Origin: Paguma larvata
Lineage: Eukaryota; Chordata; Mammalia; Carnivora; Viverridae
NCBI GenBank assembly: GCA_030068075.1
Contig: CM057825.1
Location: 79,313,123-79,377,122 of the forward strand
Length of the DNA stretch: 64,000 nucleotides
Reading direction: 5' to 3'
The notes under the pieces: model-generated
Seen by the model: only the letters and a program-made list of their open reading frames with translations
Database searches by the model: none
What the model was told of the DNA's origin: nothing
Position numbers and translations under genes: made by a program
Shown: in pieces, positions 45,225 through 56,413 of the stretch
How the letters are laid out: every line of letters starts with the position of its first letter
How positions within the stretch are numbered: position 1 is the first letter of the stretch

Positions 45225-45426
45225 AAAGGTATAAATGTCCTGTTATAAAATAAACAAGTCATGGGGAGGGAGTGTACAGAACGATAACCACAGTTAATAC
45301 TATATTGAAGAGTTGCTGAGGGAATAAATCTTAAAAGTTCTTACCACAAGAAAAAAATTATGTAGTGAAGAATATTAAGTAGACTTGTGATCATTTTGCA
45401 ATCCATACAAATATCAAATTGTTACA
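45225..45426 (+). mobile_element. L1MA-like: LINE-1 3' UTR segment
   Basis: Continues the L1 after the SINE: 'gtacagaacgataaccacag' and 'atattgaagagttgctgag' are L1MA-type 3' UTR text. Confidence 0.8.
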
Positions 45427-45667
45427 GGGGCGCCTGGGTGGCTCAGTCTGTTAAGTACCCTACCTAGCTCGGTTCAGGATCTCACGGCTCCTAGGTTCAA
45501 GCCACTAACTGGCCCTGCACTAGCAATGCAGAGCCTGCTTGAGATTCTCCTTCCTCTCCCTCTCCACCCCTACCCCACTTGTGCACACACACACTCTCCC
45601 TCCTGCTTCCCCCCTCCCTCCTTCCCTCATTCTCTCTCTCTCAAGATAAATAAGCTTTAAAAAAAAA
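45427..45667 (+). mobile_element. SINEC-like: Carnivoran SINE, older body type, in L1 3' UTR
   Basis: Canonical head, then 'gcagagcctgcttgagattc', a C-rich body with a short CA run, and an A tail. Flanking repeat 'aattgttaca' / 'aatcattaca'. Confidence 0.93.
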
Positions 45668-45750
45668 TCATTACACTGTGCATCTAAAGTATAATGACTA
45701 ATGTTTTATGTCAATTATATCTCAAAAAACGTAAAATGTAAAAATTATGA
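45668..45750 (+). mobile_element. L1MA-like: LINE-1 3' UTR terminal segment
   Basis: 'gtcaattatatctcaaaaaa' is the L1MA 3' end, closing the element that begins at 44365. Confidence 0.75.
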
Positions 45751-46214
45751 AGTCAATCAAATATTGCATCAAGAGACGGGACTTCTGAAACCACCTCAGG
45801 GATGGTGTTACACAAAATCATACTTTTAAAGCAAGTACATACTTTTAAAGGCACTTAGAAGCCAACATTTAAGTCTGTATGTAAAGTGAAATTAGACACA
45901 GTTCCTGCAAAAGCCATACGAATAACTCTGTAGGCATTAGCAGGAATTGGGGGCGGGGGAGGGGCGGTAATTACAAAGGCCTTTGATCCTCTAGTGTATC
46001 TTCTATCTGAGATCTCAAAGGAGCTAGCAACAAACAAGGCCCAGCAGCGCTCGGGCAGAGGCGGCTGAGTCTCCACCTGTCTACAGTAGCAGACCAGAGC
46101 CTGCACCTTTGCGTGGTAGCAGCCGAAGTCAGAAAAAGACCGCATGACACTAATGCCCGGATATAAAAGCATCCTGATTAAAACAAGACTCCACGTACAT
46201 TAACTTCCATCTGG
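45751..46214. other. Unassigned stretch
   Basis: A 105-codon minus frame (45855-46172) spans a G-rich run at 45948-45966. It has no recognisable motif and no splice support. Confidence 0.4.
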
Positions 46215-46215
46215 T

Positions 46216-46380
46216 TTTTATTTATTTATTTATTTACTTATTTTGAAAGGGTAGCAGGAGGGAGAAAATGAGTGGGGGAAAGGCAGAGAGAGAAAATCCC
46301 AAGCAGGCTCTGTAAGGTCAGCACACAGCCCAAGCAGGGGCTCAAAACGTGAGATCATGACCACTGAGCCCCCAGGTGCC
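46216..46380 (-). mobile_element. SINEC-like: Old carnivoran SINE, degraded
   Basis: Reverse copy with an expanded (TTTA)n tail and a shortened head ('gagcccccaggtgcc'). Flanking 'atctggt' repeat. Confidence 0.82.
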
Positions 46381-46467
46381 GTTTCAATCTGGTGTCTTTA
46401 AACAGGATCCCAGTCAGATAGCGAACGTATGTGTCCCAGGTCGGTAGCTCTCCTAGTATACTGGATT

Positions 46468-46643
46468 TTTTTTTAATTTTTTTTTAATGTTTGTTTTGGG
46501 AGGAAGACACAGAATCCAAAGCAGGCTCCAGACTCTGAGCCATCAGCACAGATCCTGACGGGCGGGGCTAGAACTCACGAGCTGTGAGATCATGACCCGA
46601 GCCAAAGTCAGTGGCTTAACCAACTGAGCCACCCAGGTGCCCC
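46468..46643 (-). mobile_element. SINEC_Fc-like: Felid SINE lacking the CT stretch
   Basis: Reverse copy. The tail joins 'gttttgggaggaagacacag' directly, so the GA/CT run is deleted. Ends 'gagccacccaggtgcccc'. Duplication 'tatactggatt' / 'tataccagatt'. Confidence 0.93.
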
Positions 46644-46746
46644 TATACCAGATTCTTAAAAAGCAAGGAAGAACAAAGACCTTGAGAGAAATAACACAGC
46701 CTGCTACTTCCGATCTCCCAATTCTATTTGACCTTCTTGCCTAATG

Positions 46747-47160
46747 TTATGGGTTGAATTGTGTCCTCCCCCCACATTCACACGTTGGAGTCCTAACACC
46801 TCGTACCTCAGAATGTGACCTTATTTGGAGACAGAGTCATTGTAGATGTGACTAGTTAAGATGAAGTCATTCTGGAGCAGGGTGGGCCCGCCCGAATCCA
46901 ACATGACTGGCGTCCTTATAAAAACGGGAGAACTTGAGCACACACACACACCCAGAGAGAACACCGTGTGAAGACTGGAATTAACGCTGTCCCAGGAAGT
47001 ACCAGAAACTGGGAGATAGTGCCTTCAAAGGGAGCATGGGCCAGCAGATAGCTCCGTCTCATACTTCATCACACACTTACAGCCTCCCAACCGTGAGGCG
47101 ATACATTTCTATTGTTCAAGCTACCCAGTTGTTAGGATAGCCCTAGTGACCCATACATCT
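46747..47160 (+). mobile_element. MLT1A-like: MLT1A-type (MaLR) solo LTR
   Basis: Clear match to the 5' half ('tgttatgggttgaattgtgt', 'acctcagaatgtgacctta', 'gatgtgactagttaagatg', 'catgactggcgtccttataa') and to the 3' end ('tattgttcaagctacccag', 'taggatagccctagtgac'). Contains a TATA-like 'ttataaaaa'. Solo. Confidence 0.85.
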
Positions 47161-47184
47161 CCACAGCCCAGGCCTGGCGCCCTC

Positions 47185-47300
47185 AGCTAACAGGGCAGCT
47201 CGAGCCTTGTCTTGGAGATGAAGAAACCAGTACAGAGAAATAAAGTAGACTGCTTTAGGGCACCAAGCCCTCACTGACCAAGATTAGAATTCAGAAATCA
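47185..47300 (-). mobile_element. MIR: MIR fragment
   Basis: 'gagatgaagaaaccagtaca' and 'aagattagaattcagaaatc' correspond to reverse MIR landmarks (gatgaggaaactgaggctc; gggattcgaacccag). Confidence 0.55.
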
Positions 47301-48079
47301 AGAAGAAGAAAAAGAAAATCTACTTGCAAAAAGTTGTGAGAAGTAAAAGCATTACAAACCCCCCTTCCCTGGAAGCCTGCTAACTCCTCAGAGATGGCTT
47401 AGGACGGTTCTGTCTACAGAGAGAAGTGCCTCCTGGTCCTACAAATCTCAGCCAACCCCAGGACCCCTACCCGCCAGTCTTGTAATTCCCAGGAATGAAT
47501 TACTTTTCAAAGGCCTAAATCTGCTAAAAAGAATGCAGCTATTGAAAACTGAGGCAAGAAAAAAAAGAATATGAATAGAAATGGCATTTTAATAAGTAAT
47601 AAGACTTTAAGGGAGGCTAGGAGTTCAGATTCACTTCTGAACTTTAATATGGAATTAACTACAAGGCCTTCCAAAAACATCCAGCCAGCAAACCTTGCAC
47701 AATGGTGTCCACTTCAAATGTAGCCACAGAAAATAAAAATGAACCTCTAAAAGCCATCAGTGTTAGGGTGGGTTTTATGAATTGATCTCTGGTATGTGCC
47801 AGCTATGGCTAAAGTCCAAATCACAGCAAACGTCAGTGATGTCTAGATTAGATTTAGTATTAGCTAGAACAATATGGTTAGAGTTAAATTTTATGAAATG
47901 GAAAAGTACTCAGGGGAGAAATACGGGGCACTTGTAAATGCCGGCGACCAGTCCTTGCACTGAAAATCAGAGCCAGGGGTGAATAAAATAGATCCTAGCC
48001 TGCCCTCATAGGGCTTAGAACAGAGGTCACAAACAGAATTCAGTGGTACCCCCCAGAGTGGTAATATTTCCTGAGCTTT
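47301..48079. other. Unassigned stretch
   Basis: No repeat or exon recognised. Confidence 0.45.
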
Positions 48080-48095
48080 AAAGGTGAAAATTTAG

Positions 48096-48312
48096 GGGCA
48101 CCTGGGTGGCTCAGTCGGTTAAGCTTCTGACTAGAGCTCAGGTCATGATCTCACGGTTCATGAGTTCGAGCCCTGCATCGGACTCTGTGCTGACAGCTCA
48201 GAGCCTGGAGCCAGCTTAGGGTTCTGTGTCTCCCTCTCCCTCGCTGTCCCTCCCCTGCTCACACTCGGTCTCTCAAACATGAATGTTAAAAAAAAAAAAA
48301 AAAATTAATAAT
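48096..48312 (+). mobile_element. SINEC_Fc-like: Felid SINE
   Basis: Full felid SINE. Perfect 16-bp duplication (aaaggtgaaaatttag) at 48080-48095 and 48313-48328. A run of 17 A residues in the tail. Confidence 0.97.
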
Positions 48313-48328
48313 AAAGGTGAAAATTTAG

Positions 48329-49296
48329 TGACAACTACCTTAGAAATTTCTATTTGTTCTTCTGAATTTTAAAATTAGTCAATTCTCATGACTCTCCTTG
48401 AAAGTAGTAGCAGAGGCTGGGCGCCTGTGTGTGTGCCAACCTTGGAAGCCGACCAATATACAGCTTGAACAATCCGAGGTCACTGATTTAAGACTCGAAG
48501 GACCAGGTAACTTCAAGAGACTGCGCTTATTATCCTGGCAGACAACTCCACATTTCAAATCACTGCTTTACAGAAAGGAATTACGGCCCCCAACATACGG
48601 AGAGATGGTACGGGCAAAGCATTTCGTGAACAGAGAGGGACAGAAAGGCCAATATGAATGTGGATTTGGTTACGGGGGAGGGGAAGGGAAACAGGCCTCT
48701 CTCCAGGGATCGTGGCACCTGGGGGGGTGGGGGGCAGGGGCAGGTAGGGGGCAGGGGTGCAAGGCGAGCACAGCATTCCCTCCATCTCTACGGAGGAGAT
48801 TCCCTCAGTCCTTCCAGGGACTGACATTGTGGCACTGTGACTGACCTCGTCCAGCGGCCTACCAGGCAAGTCAATAGTGTTCATGGTCACATTCACGGGA
48901 CTCCTAGGACTTCCCTTTCCCCTGGAGGACTAAACGGTTCAGAAACAGCCTCTGAAACCAGCAGCAGCCCTTTGCTTCAAGGAGCGGAGGCTCAGTTCTA
49001 GCCCCAGGCTACACCAGTGGGACCAGGTCGGGTCATTCCAACTCCCCTTCTTCCTCAGTGACATCAGATCACTTTCAGCAAATGACAAGCTGAAAGGTAG
49101 CCGGCCGTGGGACGGTCTTCAGTTTTATATTTTTACATTCACAATTTATCCACTGAAAGGGCTCCCAGCACTGAAAGGATAGGGGCTCACACACTGTGCT
49201 AATGGTGTTAATTTCTCACTGGGGCACAGGGTAAGCTCAAACACAGGGGCGATTATATTTGCGTGTGTTCATGGGAGATGCTCGCCTCACAGACAT
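48329..49296. other. Unassigned GC-rich stretch with a G-run cluster
   Basis: A 148-codon plus frame at 48398-48844 is the longest plus frame locally. It is Gly/Arg-rich at the end because of the G-run cluster at 48675-48757, shows no domain, and its middle resembles a decayed MIR. Not called as a gene. Confidence 0.4.
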
Positions 49297-49311
49297 TAAA
49301 TATACATGAGA

Positions 49312-49526
49312 GGGGCGCCTGGGTGGCTCAGTCGGTTGGGCGGCCGACTTCGGCTCAGGTCATGATCTCACGGTCTGTGAGTTCGAGACCCGCGTCGGGC
49401 TCTGTGCTGACAGCTCAGAGCCTGGAGCCTGCTTCAGATTCTGTATTTCCCTCTCTCTCTTCCCTTCCCCTGCTCACTCTATGTCTCTCAAAAATAAAAA
49501 AAAATAAATTAAAAAAAATAAATAAA
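49312..49526 (+). mobile_element. SINEC_Fc-like: Felid SINE, young-looking
   Basis: Many CpGs kept in the tRNA-derived part ('gggcggccgacttcggctc', 'gagacccgcgtcgggctc'). Perfect 15-bp duplication (taaatatacatgaga) at both ends. The tail has degraded to AATA units. Confidence 0.97.
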
Positions 49527-49541
49527 TAAATATACATGAGA

Positions 49542-50155
49542 AAGAAAGGACAAAAACCTTAAAAGCCACTCCCTTCAAATCACTTTAAAAAACCAGCCCT
49601 TGGAGCAGCTCCTGCAGAGTCCTAGAGAAATTTTTAAGAATCATAGTTACTGCTTCTTGCTCTATGTCAGTGTCTTTAAAAAAAAAAAAATCAAAACATT
49701 ACAGAAATACAACGGTCTCCCAACCCAAAGGGTACATATTTTTCAAAGTTAATCTCTTATGTCCAGATGGCTATATGAGCCACGCCGGACACCAACGCCC
49801 TCACCTCCCTGGGCTACTGGAAAGCCCGGAAGATGCAGCTCTCTGGAACTTCCCGCAGACACCCCTGGGGGCCGCTTATGCTCCGGTGCACCCCCACTAG
49901 GATTTCTTGCTTTATCACTTCAGGACTGCAAGGGACTTCCTGGGAATTAAAAGCGACCTGTCAGAGCATTCGGTGGCATTTAACAGGACCCTGGTCAGGA
50001 AGTCATCCGTGGCCGTCCATTCCAGCCAGCCAGCTATCTATAGCCAGAAGCACATGGGAGTCATCTACACGCATCCTAGGTTAGAATGTTCTCACTTCTC
50101 CCTGTGGACAGCTTCTTCCCCCTCCCACCTCCCTGCAGAAGTAACTCCAACTCCG
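49542..50155. other. Unassigned stretch
   Basis: Three overlapping plus frames of 63-87 codons between 49664 and 50170. None has recognisable motifs and the overlap argues for chance. Confidence 0.4.
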
Positions 50156-50163
50156 GCACATTT

Positions 50164-50373
50164 TTTTTAATGTTTATTTATTTTTGAGAGAGACAGAGAG
50201 CGAGCGAGCTGGGCAGGGGCAGAGAGAGCAGGAGACACAGAATCCAAAGCAGGCTCCAGGCTCTGGGCTGTCAGCACAGAGCCCGATGTGGGGCTCAAAC
50301 CCACAAACCGAGAGATCATGACCTGAGCTGAAGTCGGACGCTCAACTGACTGAGCCACCCAGGTGCCCCCCCA
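50164..50373 (-). mobile_element. SINEC_Fc-like: Felid SINE
   Basis: Reverse copy ending 'gagccacccaggtgcccc'. Duplication 'gcacattt' at 50156-50163 and 50374-50381. Confidence 0.95.
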
Positions 50374-50639
50374 GCACATTTGAACCTCGGACTACATTCT
50401 AAGGAATTTACAAAAATGCCTTGAACACCTCGGATTTCAAATATTCATCATAAAATCTTCCACTGAGAAATGACATGCACATTTTCTGCCCATTTTTATC
50501 TCTTAGTCCTTATTTTAAATTAGGGCGAGGATTTTTTACTTTACTTTTTCACATAGTACATCCTTACGGTAGCATTTATTAGATTCAGAGTGGTCTTTAG
50601 AAAACCCCATCACACAACCACCACCAACATTGCTTCCTG

Positions 50640-50890
50640 TCTTTCTAAACAATCTGTATCTGGCTTCATACCTAATCTAGAACACATCATAAATACTCCA
50701 GTAGCTGTAAAGTGTCCCATCCTACAGATGTATAATTTACTTACCCATTCCCTTTTGGCTAGACAATTAACTCACTTTCCACTTTTATTGTAAATTACAC
50801 TATAAAGAACAACTTTAAGCCAAAGATTAACTTTTTTTAATTTCAGACATTCCTTGAAAATAGATTTCTAGAGTTAGAATTAGTCCAGGT
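50640..50890 (-). mobile_element. L1ME-like: LINE-1 ORF2 fragment, antisense
   Basis: 'gtataatttacttacccatt' and 'gatttctagagttagaatt' are the complement of the late ORF2 region of old L1 elements (typical antisense text: accataatttatttacc, cctagaagtggaattgc). Confidence 0.45.
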
Positions 50891-52050
50891 GTGAGTAATT
50901 ATCCAAATGAGCAAATGATTTCAGCGTTGTCAGTAACACACCGCCAAAAAGGTTCTCATGCATTTCAGTGTTAAATCCTGACATTTCACTTTCCCATATT
51001 CGAAACTCCCTCTTCCCTCTTCCCTCGCGTCCCTCCCTCTCCTGGACTTGCTCTTGCCTCCAGCCTCCCGCCTCCCTCTGCAGAACTGGCCCCAACAGGG
51101 TAGGCGGTAGTCGTCTCACCTATAAGAGGGTAAGGGTTCGTTACTGTTTGCTTTTGTTTCTGCCTCATCCTCCAACTCTGCCACAACATTCCTCCAAAGG
51201 ATTCCATTAGCATTGGTTAGGATACATATGGATTACATATGTATCTCCCCTGCTCTGTAGAATGTAAATCCTTTAGTGATTAGGAATATTTTTTTAATTA
51301 CCTACCTCCCCAAAATACAGTCTACGACCTACATTCTAATTTCTTTTTTGTTAAATTTTTCACAAGTTCCTAGTCAAACTCAGTCTTAGTCAAAATGCAC
51401 TAGTTTACAGGCACATCCACCATAGGCTTCCAATAATTTCTGCCCTCTCGTTCTCCTTTCACACAAAACCAACAAGTGTCCTTTTTTCCACTGCCAGAAG
51501 TTTGACAACTTTTTAAACGTTGGCCTTTTTTTGGAATCCCGTGACCTATTTAATTCCATCGCACTGAGATTAGCACAAACATATACACTAATGGCTCATC
51601 TGCTCAGAAACATGAAGTTTAATCAAATGTACATACACACTGCAAAACAATAGAAAACCACAGCCATAAACACATGTCTCCATCAAAATAGAAGCCGTCA
51701 ATCTAACCCTGACCGGCTGTTTTTCCTATTATTTGTTTACAACGTATTCACTTAGCACCAGCACAGCCCTTTAAGGAAGTTACAGCAAGTGCCAAAGATT
51801 TGAGAACAATTCATGAGAAATGAGGGAAAGGGAGAGAAAGATTTTCAATTTCACACTCATAATCACAAAATGTATAGATCATCTAGACCTGGGGCCGCAA
51901 ATGAAGAGATCACCATCATTTAACTTTAGCAACAAATATGAAGAGTCATGTGGGGGAGACCGCTCCTTCTAAGAGGTCTCCCTCTCTCCTTTCCATATGG
52001 ATCTCAGTCACTCTGCCACCTGAGACTAGCGCCATGGAAACGAATCACAG
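50891..52050. other. Unassigned stretch
   Basis: A pyrimidine-rich part at 51010-51090 reads like a splice acceptor on the plus strand, but no open exon with a good donor follows. No repeats recognised. Confidence 0.4.
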
Positions 52051-52200
52051 CAGTGGCTTCGCAAACGTCCCCGTGCCTCTGAATCACCTGGGATCTAGGA
52101 AAGGCTGATTCCGATTCAGGAGGTTGGGGGTGGTGTCTGAGATTCCACATCCCAGCAAGCTCCCAGGGCTCAGAGTGCGGAGCACACTCTGTGTAGCAAA
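52051..52200 (+). mobile_element. MER20-like: hAT DNA transposon, MER20/MER5 type
   Basis: Starts 'cagtggcttcgcaaacgt' and continues 'ctctgaatcacctgggatc', 'gattccgattcaggaggttg', 'agcaagctcccagggct' and 'ggagcacactctgtgtagca', the Charlie-group pattern. Confidence 0.6.
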
Positions 52201-52325
52201 TATATAGATTTCAGCATCTAGGAATTTTGTAATTAGTGGATTTATAATTAAAAAGCCTCCAAAATACAGTTACAAATGATTAGGTCCCTTTGTTTTATTA
52301 AAGGCAAGCTGCTTAGAGAAGGCAG

Positions 52326-52367
52326 TTTTTTTAGTTTATTTATCTTTGAGGGAGAAAGAATGTGTGC

Positions 52368-52409
<42 letters not shown>

Positions 52410-52536
52410 GAGAAAGAATCTCAAGCAGGCTTAGTGCAGAGCCCGACTCTGGGCTCAAACTCACGAACCAGGACATCATGATCTGAGCCAAAATCAAGAG
52501 TTGGATGTTTAACCAACTGAGCCACCTAGGCACCCC
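52326..52536 (-). mobile_element. SINEC-like: Carnivoran SINE, older body type
   Basis: Reverse copy with a pure (GA)n run (52372-52400) and 'aaatcaagagttggatgttt', the complement of the older 'actcttgatttt' variant. Ends 'gagccacctaggcacccc'. Confidence 0.93.
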
Positions 52537-52680
52537 ATTTGGTTTTTCCTTAATATTATTAATACTGATAGATTCCAAAAAGACATCAGAAACTGGTAAC
52601 TGGTTGCTTTGAAGAAGGAACTGGCCTACTGGAGGAGACAAGTGGCAAGGTTTCACTGAGTACTGTTTTGCAACTTTTAT

Positions 52681-52827
52681 TTATTTTTATTTATTTATCT
52701 TTTTTTAGTCGGCTTCATATGCCCAGTGTGAAGCCTAACACGGGGCTTGAATTCATGACCCTAAGATCAAGATCTGAGCAGAGATCAAGAGTCTGATGCT
52801 CAACGGACCGAGCCACCCAGAAGCCCC
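52681..52827 (-). mobile_element. SINEC-like: Short old carnivoran SINE
   Basis: Reverse copy lacking the CT-rich body (tail joins 'agtcggcttcatatgccca'). Ends 'gagccacccagaagcccc'. Duplication 'ttttgcaactttta' / 'ttttgcagctttta'. Confidence 0.85.
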
Positions 52828-52841
52828 TTTTGCAGCTTTTA

Positions 52842-53824
52842 AATGTTGAACCACGTGAATGAATTACCTATTCACAAAACAAATTCTATTTTAAAATCTT
52901 ACAGCATTTCATAGGATATTCTGGAAGCTCAATAGATGTTAACTCAAACTAATCCTCTCCTGAGGCCCGGGAGACCACTTACCCTAAATAACTTAGCATT
53001 TTTCTTCAAATGGGGAACATCCCTTAGTTCAAACCATCTTCTAGGACCATGCCAATATTACATTTTATTGTTATAACCCTTTTCAACCCGATTACTCTTC
53101 TCCAGCACCGGAAGGGCCCCATAGCATACGTTCGTTCACACTAGATTTAAAAAAAAAGCTTCTGTGTGCACCCTAGTAACTCCAGCCCCAGCGCTGGGAA
53201 CAGGGAGACGCTGGCAGAGAGCTTTAGATCACCCCACCTCTGCGAAGTTTCTGAGGCGGGCCTATTTGTTCCTACAAACAGCAGTCAAGCTGAACTTTTA
53301 GATCAACAGAGAAGAAACTGCAGCTGAAATCAGAAACCAAAAGCAGGAATGGGTGAGAATATGAACGTCCGTGTGTGTGCTCGTGGGCGTGTCCCCACAG
53401 ACGTGACCCTCCAGCTGACCCTGAGAGTAAACATTAACTCGACCGTCTGTTTTCATCTTAACCCATACTGACCCAGCCCCACCTGCACCCTCACAGGGTC
53501 TCCAGGGTAAACACAACCTTTTTAAATAACGTGGTCGTGACTCGGCTGTAGGACTCTCTGAAAGTGCTCACTGCAATGGCAACTTCTGAGCTGATATTCA
53601 TCGGTAAACGCGGAAATGCCTGCTTTGGCTCTATTTTTTACCAAGTCGCACCAAAGCAGACTCTACCACATTCTGTCGAGGCTTCCTTCCCCAGATCTCT
53701 CGCTCCTGCCTTCTTTCTCCACTCACACTGCTGTCACCCTGGTGGGGGGGGGGGGTCTTCATTCTCCGCCCCAGGTCCCCATCCTCCCCTCTCAGGTACA
53801 GTCTGTGCTTGTAACTGAGCGGAT
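52842..53824. other. Unassigned stretch
   Basis: Contains a run of 11 G (about 53742-53752). The plus frames at 53564-53840 overlap each other and are not supported as exons. Confidence 0.4.
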
Positions 53825-54000
53825 CAGCTGCATGGGATAAAGGTTAAGGATCCAAGACAGACGAACCCAGGCTGGACGGAAACCCGTGTCATAGCTCTGC
53901 CTAACAACAGTCCAGCAGGTGTGTCTAAAGACCCAGAGCCAACCGCACCCAATTCCGGTCTCCACATCTGTTACCTAGGATACCTGTTACCTGGCAATAG
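53825..54000 (+). mobile_element. MIR: MIR copy
   Basis: 'ggataaaggttaaggatcca', 'acgaacccaggctggacgga', 'cgtgtcatagctctgcctaa' and 'ggtctccacatctgttacct' follow the MIR consensus from head to core. Confidence 0.6.
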
Positions 54001-54569
54001 TAGGAAGAGAACCCAAATTATTGGTTGGGGGGGGGTGGGGAGGGAAAGGAGCCCCTAGCAGTGTAGGGGCTCTTCCTAACTCTCCACGGAGACCCCCAAA
54101 GCTACAGATACAGCCCAGTGACACAGGGGTGGGCCTGGCAGAAAGCATGGTGAGAACCAGGCAGAGTCAAAGACCCAGCCAAAGAGGGCTGCAGTTCCAG
54201 CAGGAAGGCCTGTGCCCCGCAGGAAATGGAAGAAACACAGAATGAGAATATATTGCGAAGGTAGTGGCAAGGGCGCCATTCAGCTCATGTGGGTGCTCTC
54301 ACCCAGGGCTTGAGCTCGTGTGGCTGGGTTCTTACCTGCCAGGCAGCGGGCGTGAAGCTGCCAAAGCGCCTCTGCCCATGTCAGCAATGGATCAGGAACT
54401 CAGAGCTGCTGCCGGTTAAAAGCCAAAGGAGCTACAGCTGCCCACGACTGGAGAAAGTAGTTACACCTGCCGAAGAGCCTTTCCACTTACTCAAAACTCT
54501 CACCAAAAGCAGTGGTGATGGGCATGCATTGCCTCTAAAACATCACCTGCTACCATTCTCCTCCCTGCT
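54001..54569. other. Unassigned GC-rich stretch
   Basis: G-rich run at 54025-54046. Overlapping frames on both strands (54021-54279) and a 97-codon plus frame (54289-54582) have no recognised domain. The last frame runs into an L2 element. Confidence 0.4.
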
Positions 54570-54872
54570 TAGTATTCTGTAGCCACTCTGATGTTCCTGA
54601 TGAGGGAAGCTGCCACCCCAGGGCCTTTGCACCCACTGTTCCTTCTGCCTAGAAGGCTCTTCCCACATGTACATTTACAGCGCTTTCTCTCCCCTCCGAT
54701 CTTCACTCAAATGCCTCAGTTGGCCTTCCCGGACCATCCTATTTAAAATTACAAATCCCCTCCTCCACCACCTCAGCGCTCTTTCTTCTTTCTGTCTTTA
54801 TTTTCCTCAAAGCACTTACCATACTGACCTCCTGTAGGTTTTTCCTACATATTTGTTTATAGGCCGCTTCAG
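54570..54872 (+). mobile_element. L2: LINE-2 3' end (part 1)
   Basis: 'cagggcctttgcacccactg', 'ccttctgcctagaaggctct', 'tcttcactcaaatgcctcag' and 'ggccttcccggaccatccta' are textbook L2 3' end landmarks. Confidence 0.9.
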
Positions 54873-55139
54873 CAGAAGCACATGTGCTGAGAGTCTAGGA
54901 AGACTAAAAGAACTTTCAAGAGAGAAAAATGATATTACAAGGAAAAGCAACAAATGCCCATGACGCCCTTTTCCTTCTTCCCATTACACGGTCATTCCTG
55001 GTTTTAAGATGTAGATTGAGAGAAGTCCTTCTTAAAGTTTTCCTTCGTATGTTTCTGCTTCCCTGGTCCCTGCTTTCTCTAAGCTCCCTCAGCTCTGTCT
55101 GTGCAAAATTCACTCTAAACCAATAGTGCCTGCCTCACT

Positions 55140-55245
55140 GGTTACCGGGAGGACAACGTGAGTGACTTCATGGTTAAAACCACTAGGACCGTGCTCAGTG
55201 CTACTCACCATCCAGCAAATCCTAGCCATCATTGTTATTCAGCAG
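55140..55245 (+). mobile_element. MIR: MIR 3' fragment
   Basis: 'aggaccgtgctcagtgctac' and 'cctagccatcattgttattc' resemble the MIR 3' end (agcacagtgcctggcac; tagctattattattatt). Confidence 0.45.
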
Positions 55246-55274
55246 ATGTATCTTGTGTCACCTATACTGATTAA

Positions 55275-55365
55275 AGTTTTATTTCCACAGCTAGATAATA
55301 AGCCAACTGAGGGCAAGGATCTTATTTTGTATTTTGAAATCCCCCAAACTACTTAACCCAGTTTT
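55275..55365 (+). mobile_element. L2: LINE-2 3' end (part 2)
   Basis: 'gccaactgagggcaaggatc' with 'aaatcccccaaactactta' continues the L2 tail (ccatgagggcagggatcttg ... ccccagcacctagc). Probably the same L2 as 54570-54872, split by about 400 bp that includes the MIR-like piece. Confidence 0.5.
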
Positions 55366-56214
55366 TGATAATTACTTGTCAACTGGTTGAGACGAAAGAT
55401 TTCCACTGTTAAAGATTTGTTTGAAACCCCTTAGAATCTCTATTTAAACAGTGATTCTAATCCTTCCAGGACTGACCTGGTGTGTAAATACAGCAAATCC
55501 TTGAAAATGGCATTTATAATAGGAACTTTGCTACAGCACAAACAGCAGAGCCAAAATACTATATGAAAGATCAAACAAATATTGACTCGAAAGAATTTTC
55601 CCCACGGCAACTGTTATAGTCTTATCTTGAATAGAATGTTTGCAGTTAATTAAGTATTGCTAGGGACTCGGCAAAATCCCAGGCAGACCCTGCCAAACTG
55701 AGTTGTACATTCCTATCATCTTCTTATTTACAAGTCCCTCTCCTCGCCCCCCCCCCACCTATCACTACCGTTAATGCTGTGTGTGGGATTAAATGATAAG
55801 TAAGTCATACACCTTTTATCCATGGACAAAAGATAATGGAATTTCAGTGCCAGAGATTCCATTTACCTATCTCACAGCAAATACGCTCTGTCTTTACCCT
55901 TCCAGAAATCAATCAGGCTGTATCTATTACTACCTGTTGACTTCTTGGAAATGTATGAAATAGTAGAACCGTGTAGACAGGGGGCGTTTCCTGGTTTCAC
56001 GGAACATGCCTCTATACACCAAATACTGATGAGAATTTACCAACCGTGAAGGCTGCCAGAACCCGGGAGCCTCCAAATTTACGTCAAGATCAGGCTGTTC
56101 TGTGCAGGGAGTGGGCTGACTGGTAGCCTACACTGGGTTGTCTAAAATGTGGAGGAGGTCAATTATGACAGGTGGAGGCCGATAAGAGTCCTTCACAGCC
56201 TTTCTTCCTTCCCT
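55366..56214. other. Unassigned stretch
   Basis: Nothing recognised apart from an 11-base C run near 55747-55757. Confidence 0.45.
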
Positions 56215-56363
56215 CCAGCCTTCATTTATCAAGTACTTTATGTGATGACACCAGAGTTGTTCGATGGTACAAGCACCATTCTAGGCACTGGGAATACGAG
56301 AGGGAACAAGCCCTACCATGCCCTCAGGAAAGTTATACTTTAATGAGAGAGAGAGAGGGGGGG

Positions 56364-56394
<31 letters not shown>

Positions 56395-56413
56395 TCAACA
56401 GGTAAAATTTATA
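56215..56413 (-). mobile_element. L2: LINE-2 3' end, antisense (part 1)
   Basis: 'ttcatttatcaagtacttta', 'gcaccattctaggcactggg', 'aatacgagagggaacaagcc' and 'catgccctcaggaaagttat' are the reverse complement of the L2 3' terminus. It contains a GA microsatellite at 56344-56394. Confidence 0.8.
56344..56394 (+). repeat. (GA)n microsatellite
   Basis: About 24 mostly GA units with G-run interruptions, grown inside the antisense L2. Confidence 0.95.

Noticed and set aside
48398..48844. A 148-codon plus-strand frame
   Set aside because: The C-terminal half is encoded by the G-run cluster and the N-terminal half looks like decayed MIR. No conserved motif.
51040..51105. Pyrimidine-rich stretch with AGs resembling a splice acceptor and a GGTAGG donor
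   Set aside because: The intervening piece is only about 40 bp, is not clearly open and lacks any supporting homology.
54860..54900. Resemblance to the start of U6 snRNA (gccgcttcagcagaagcac)
   Set aside because: Only about 20 bases match loosely, no U6 body follows and no T-run terminator is present.
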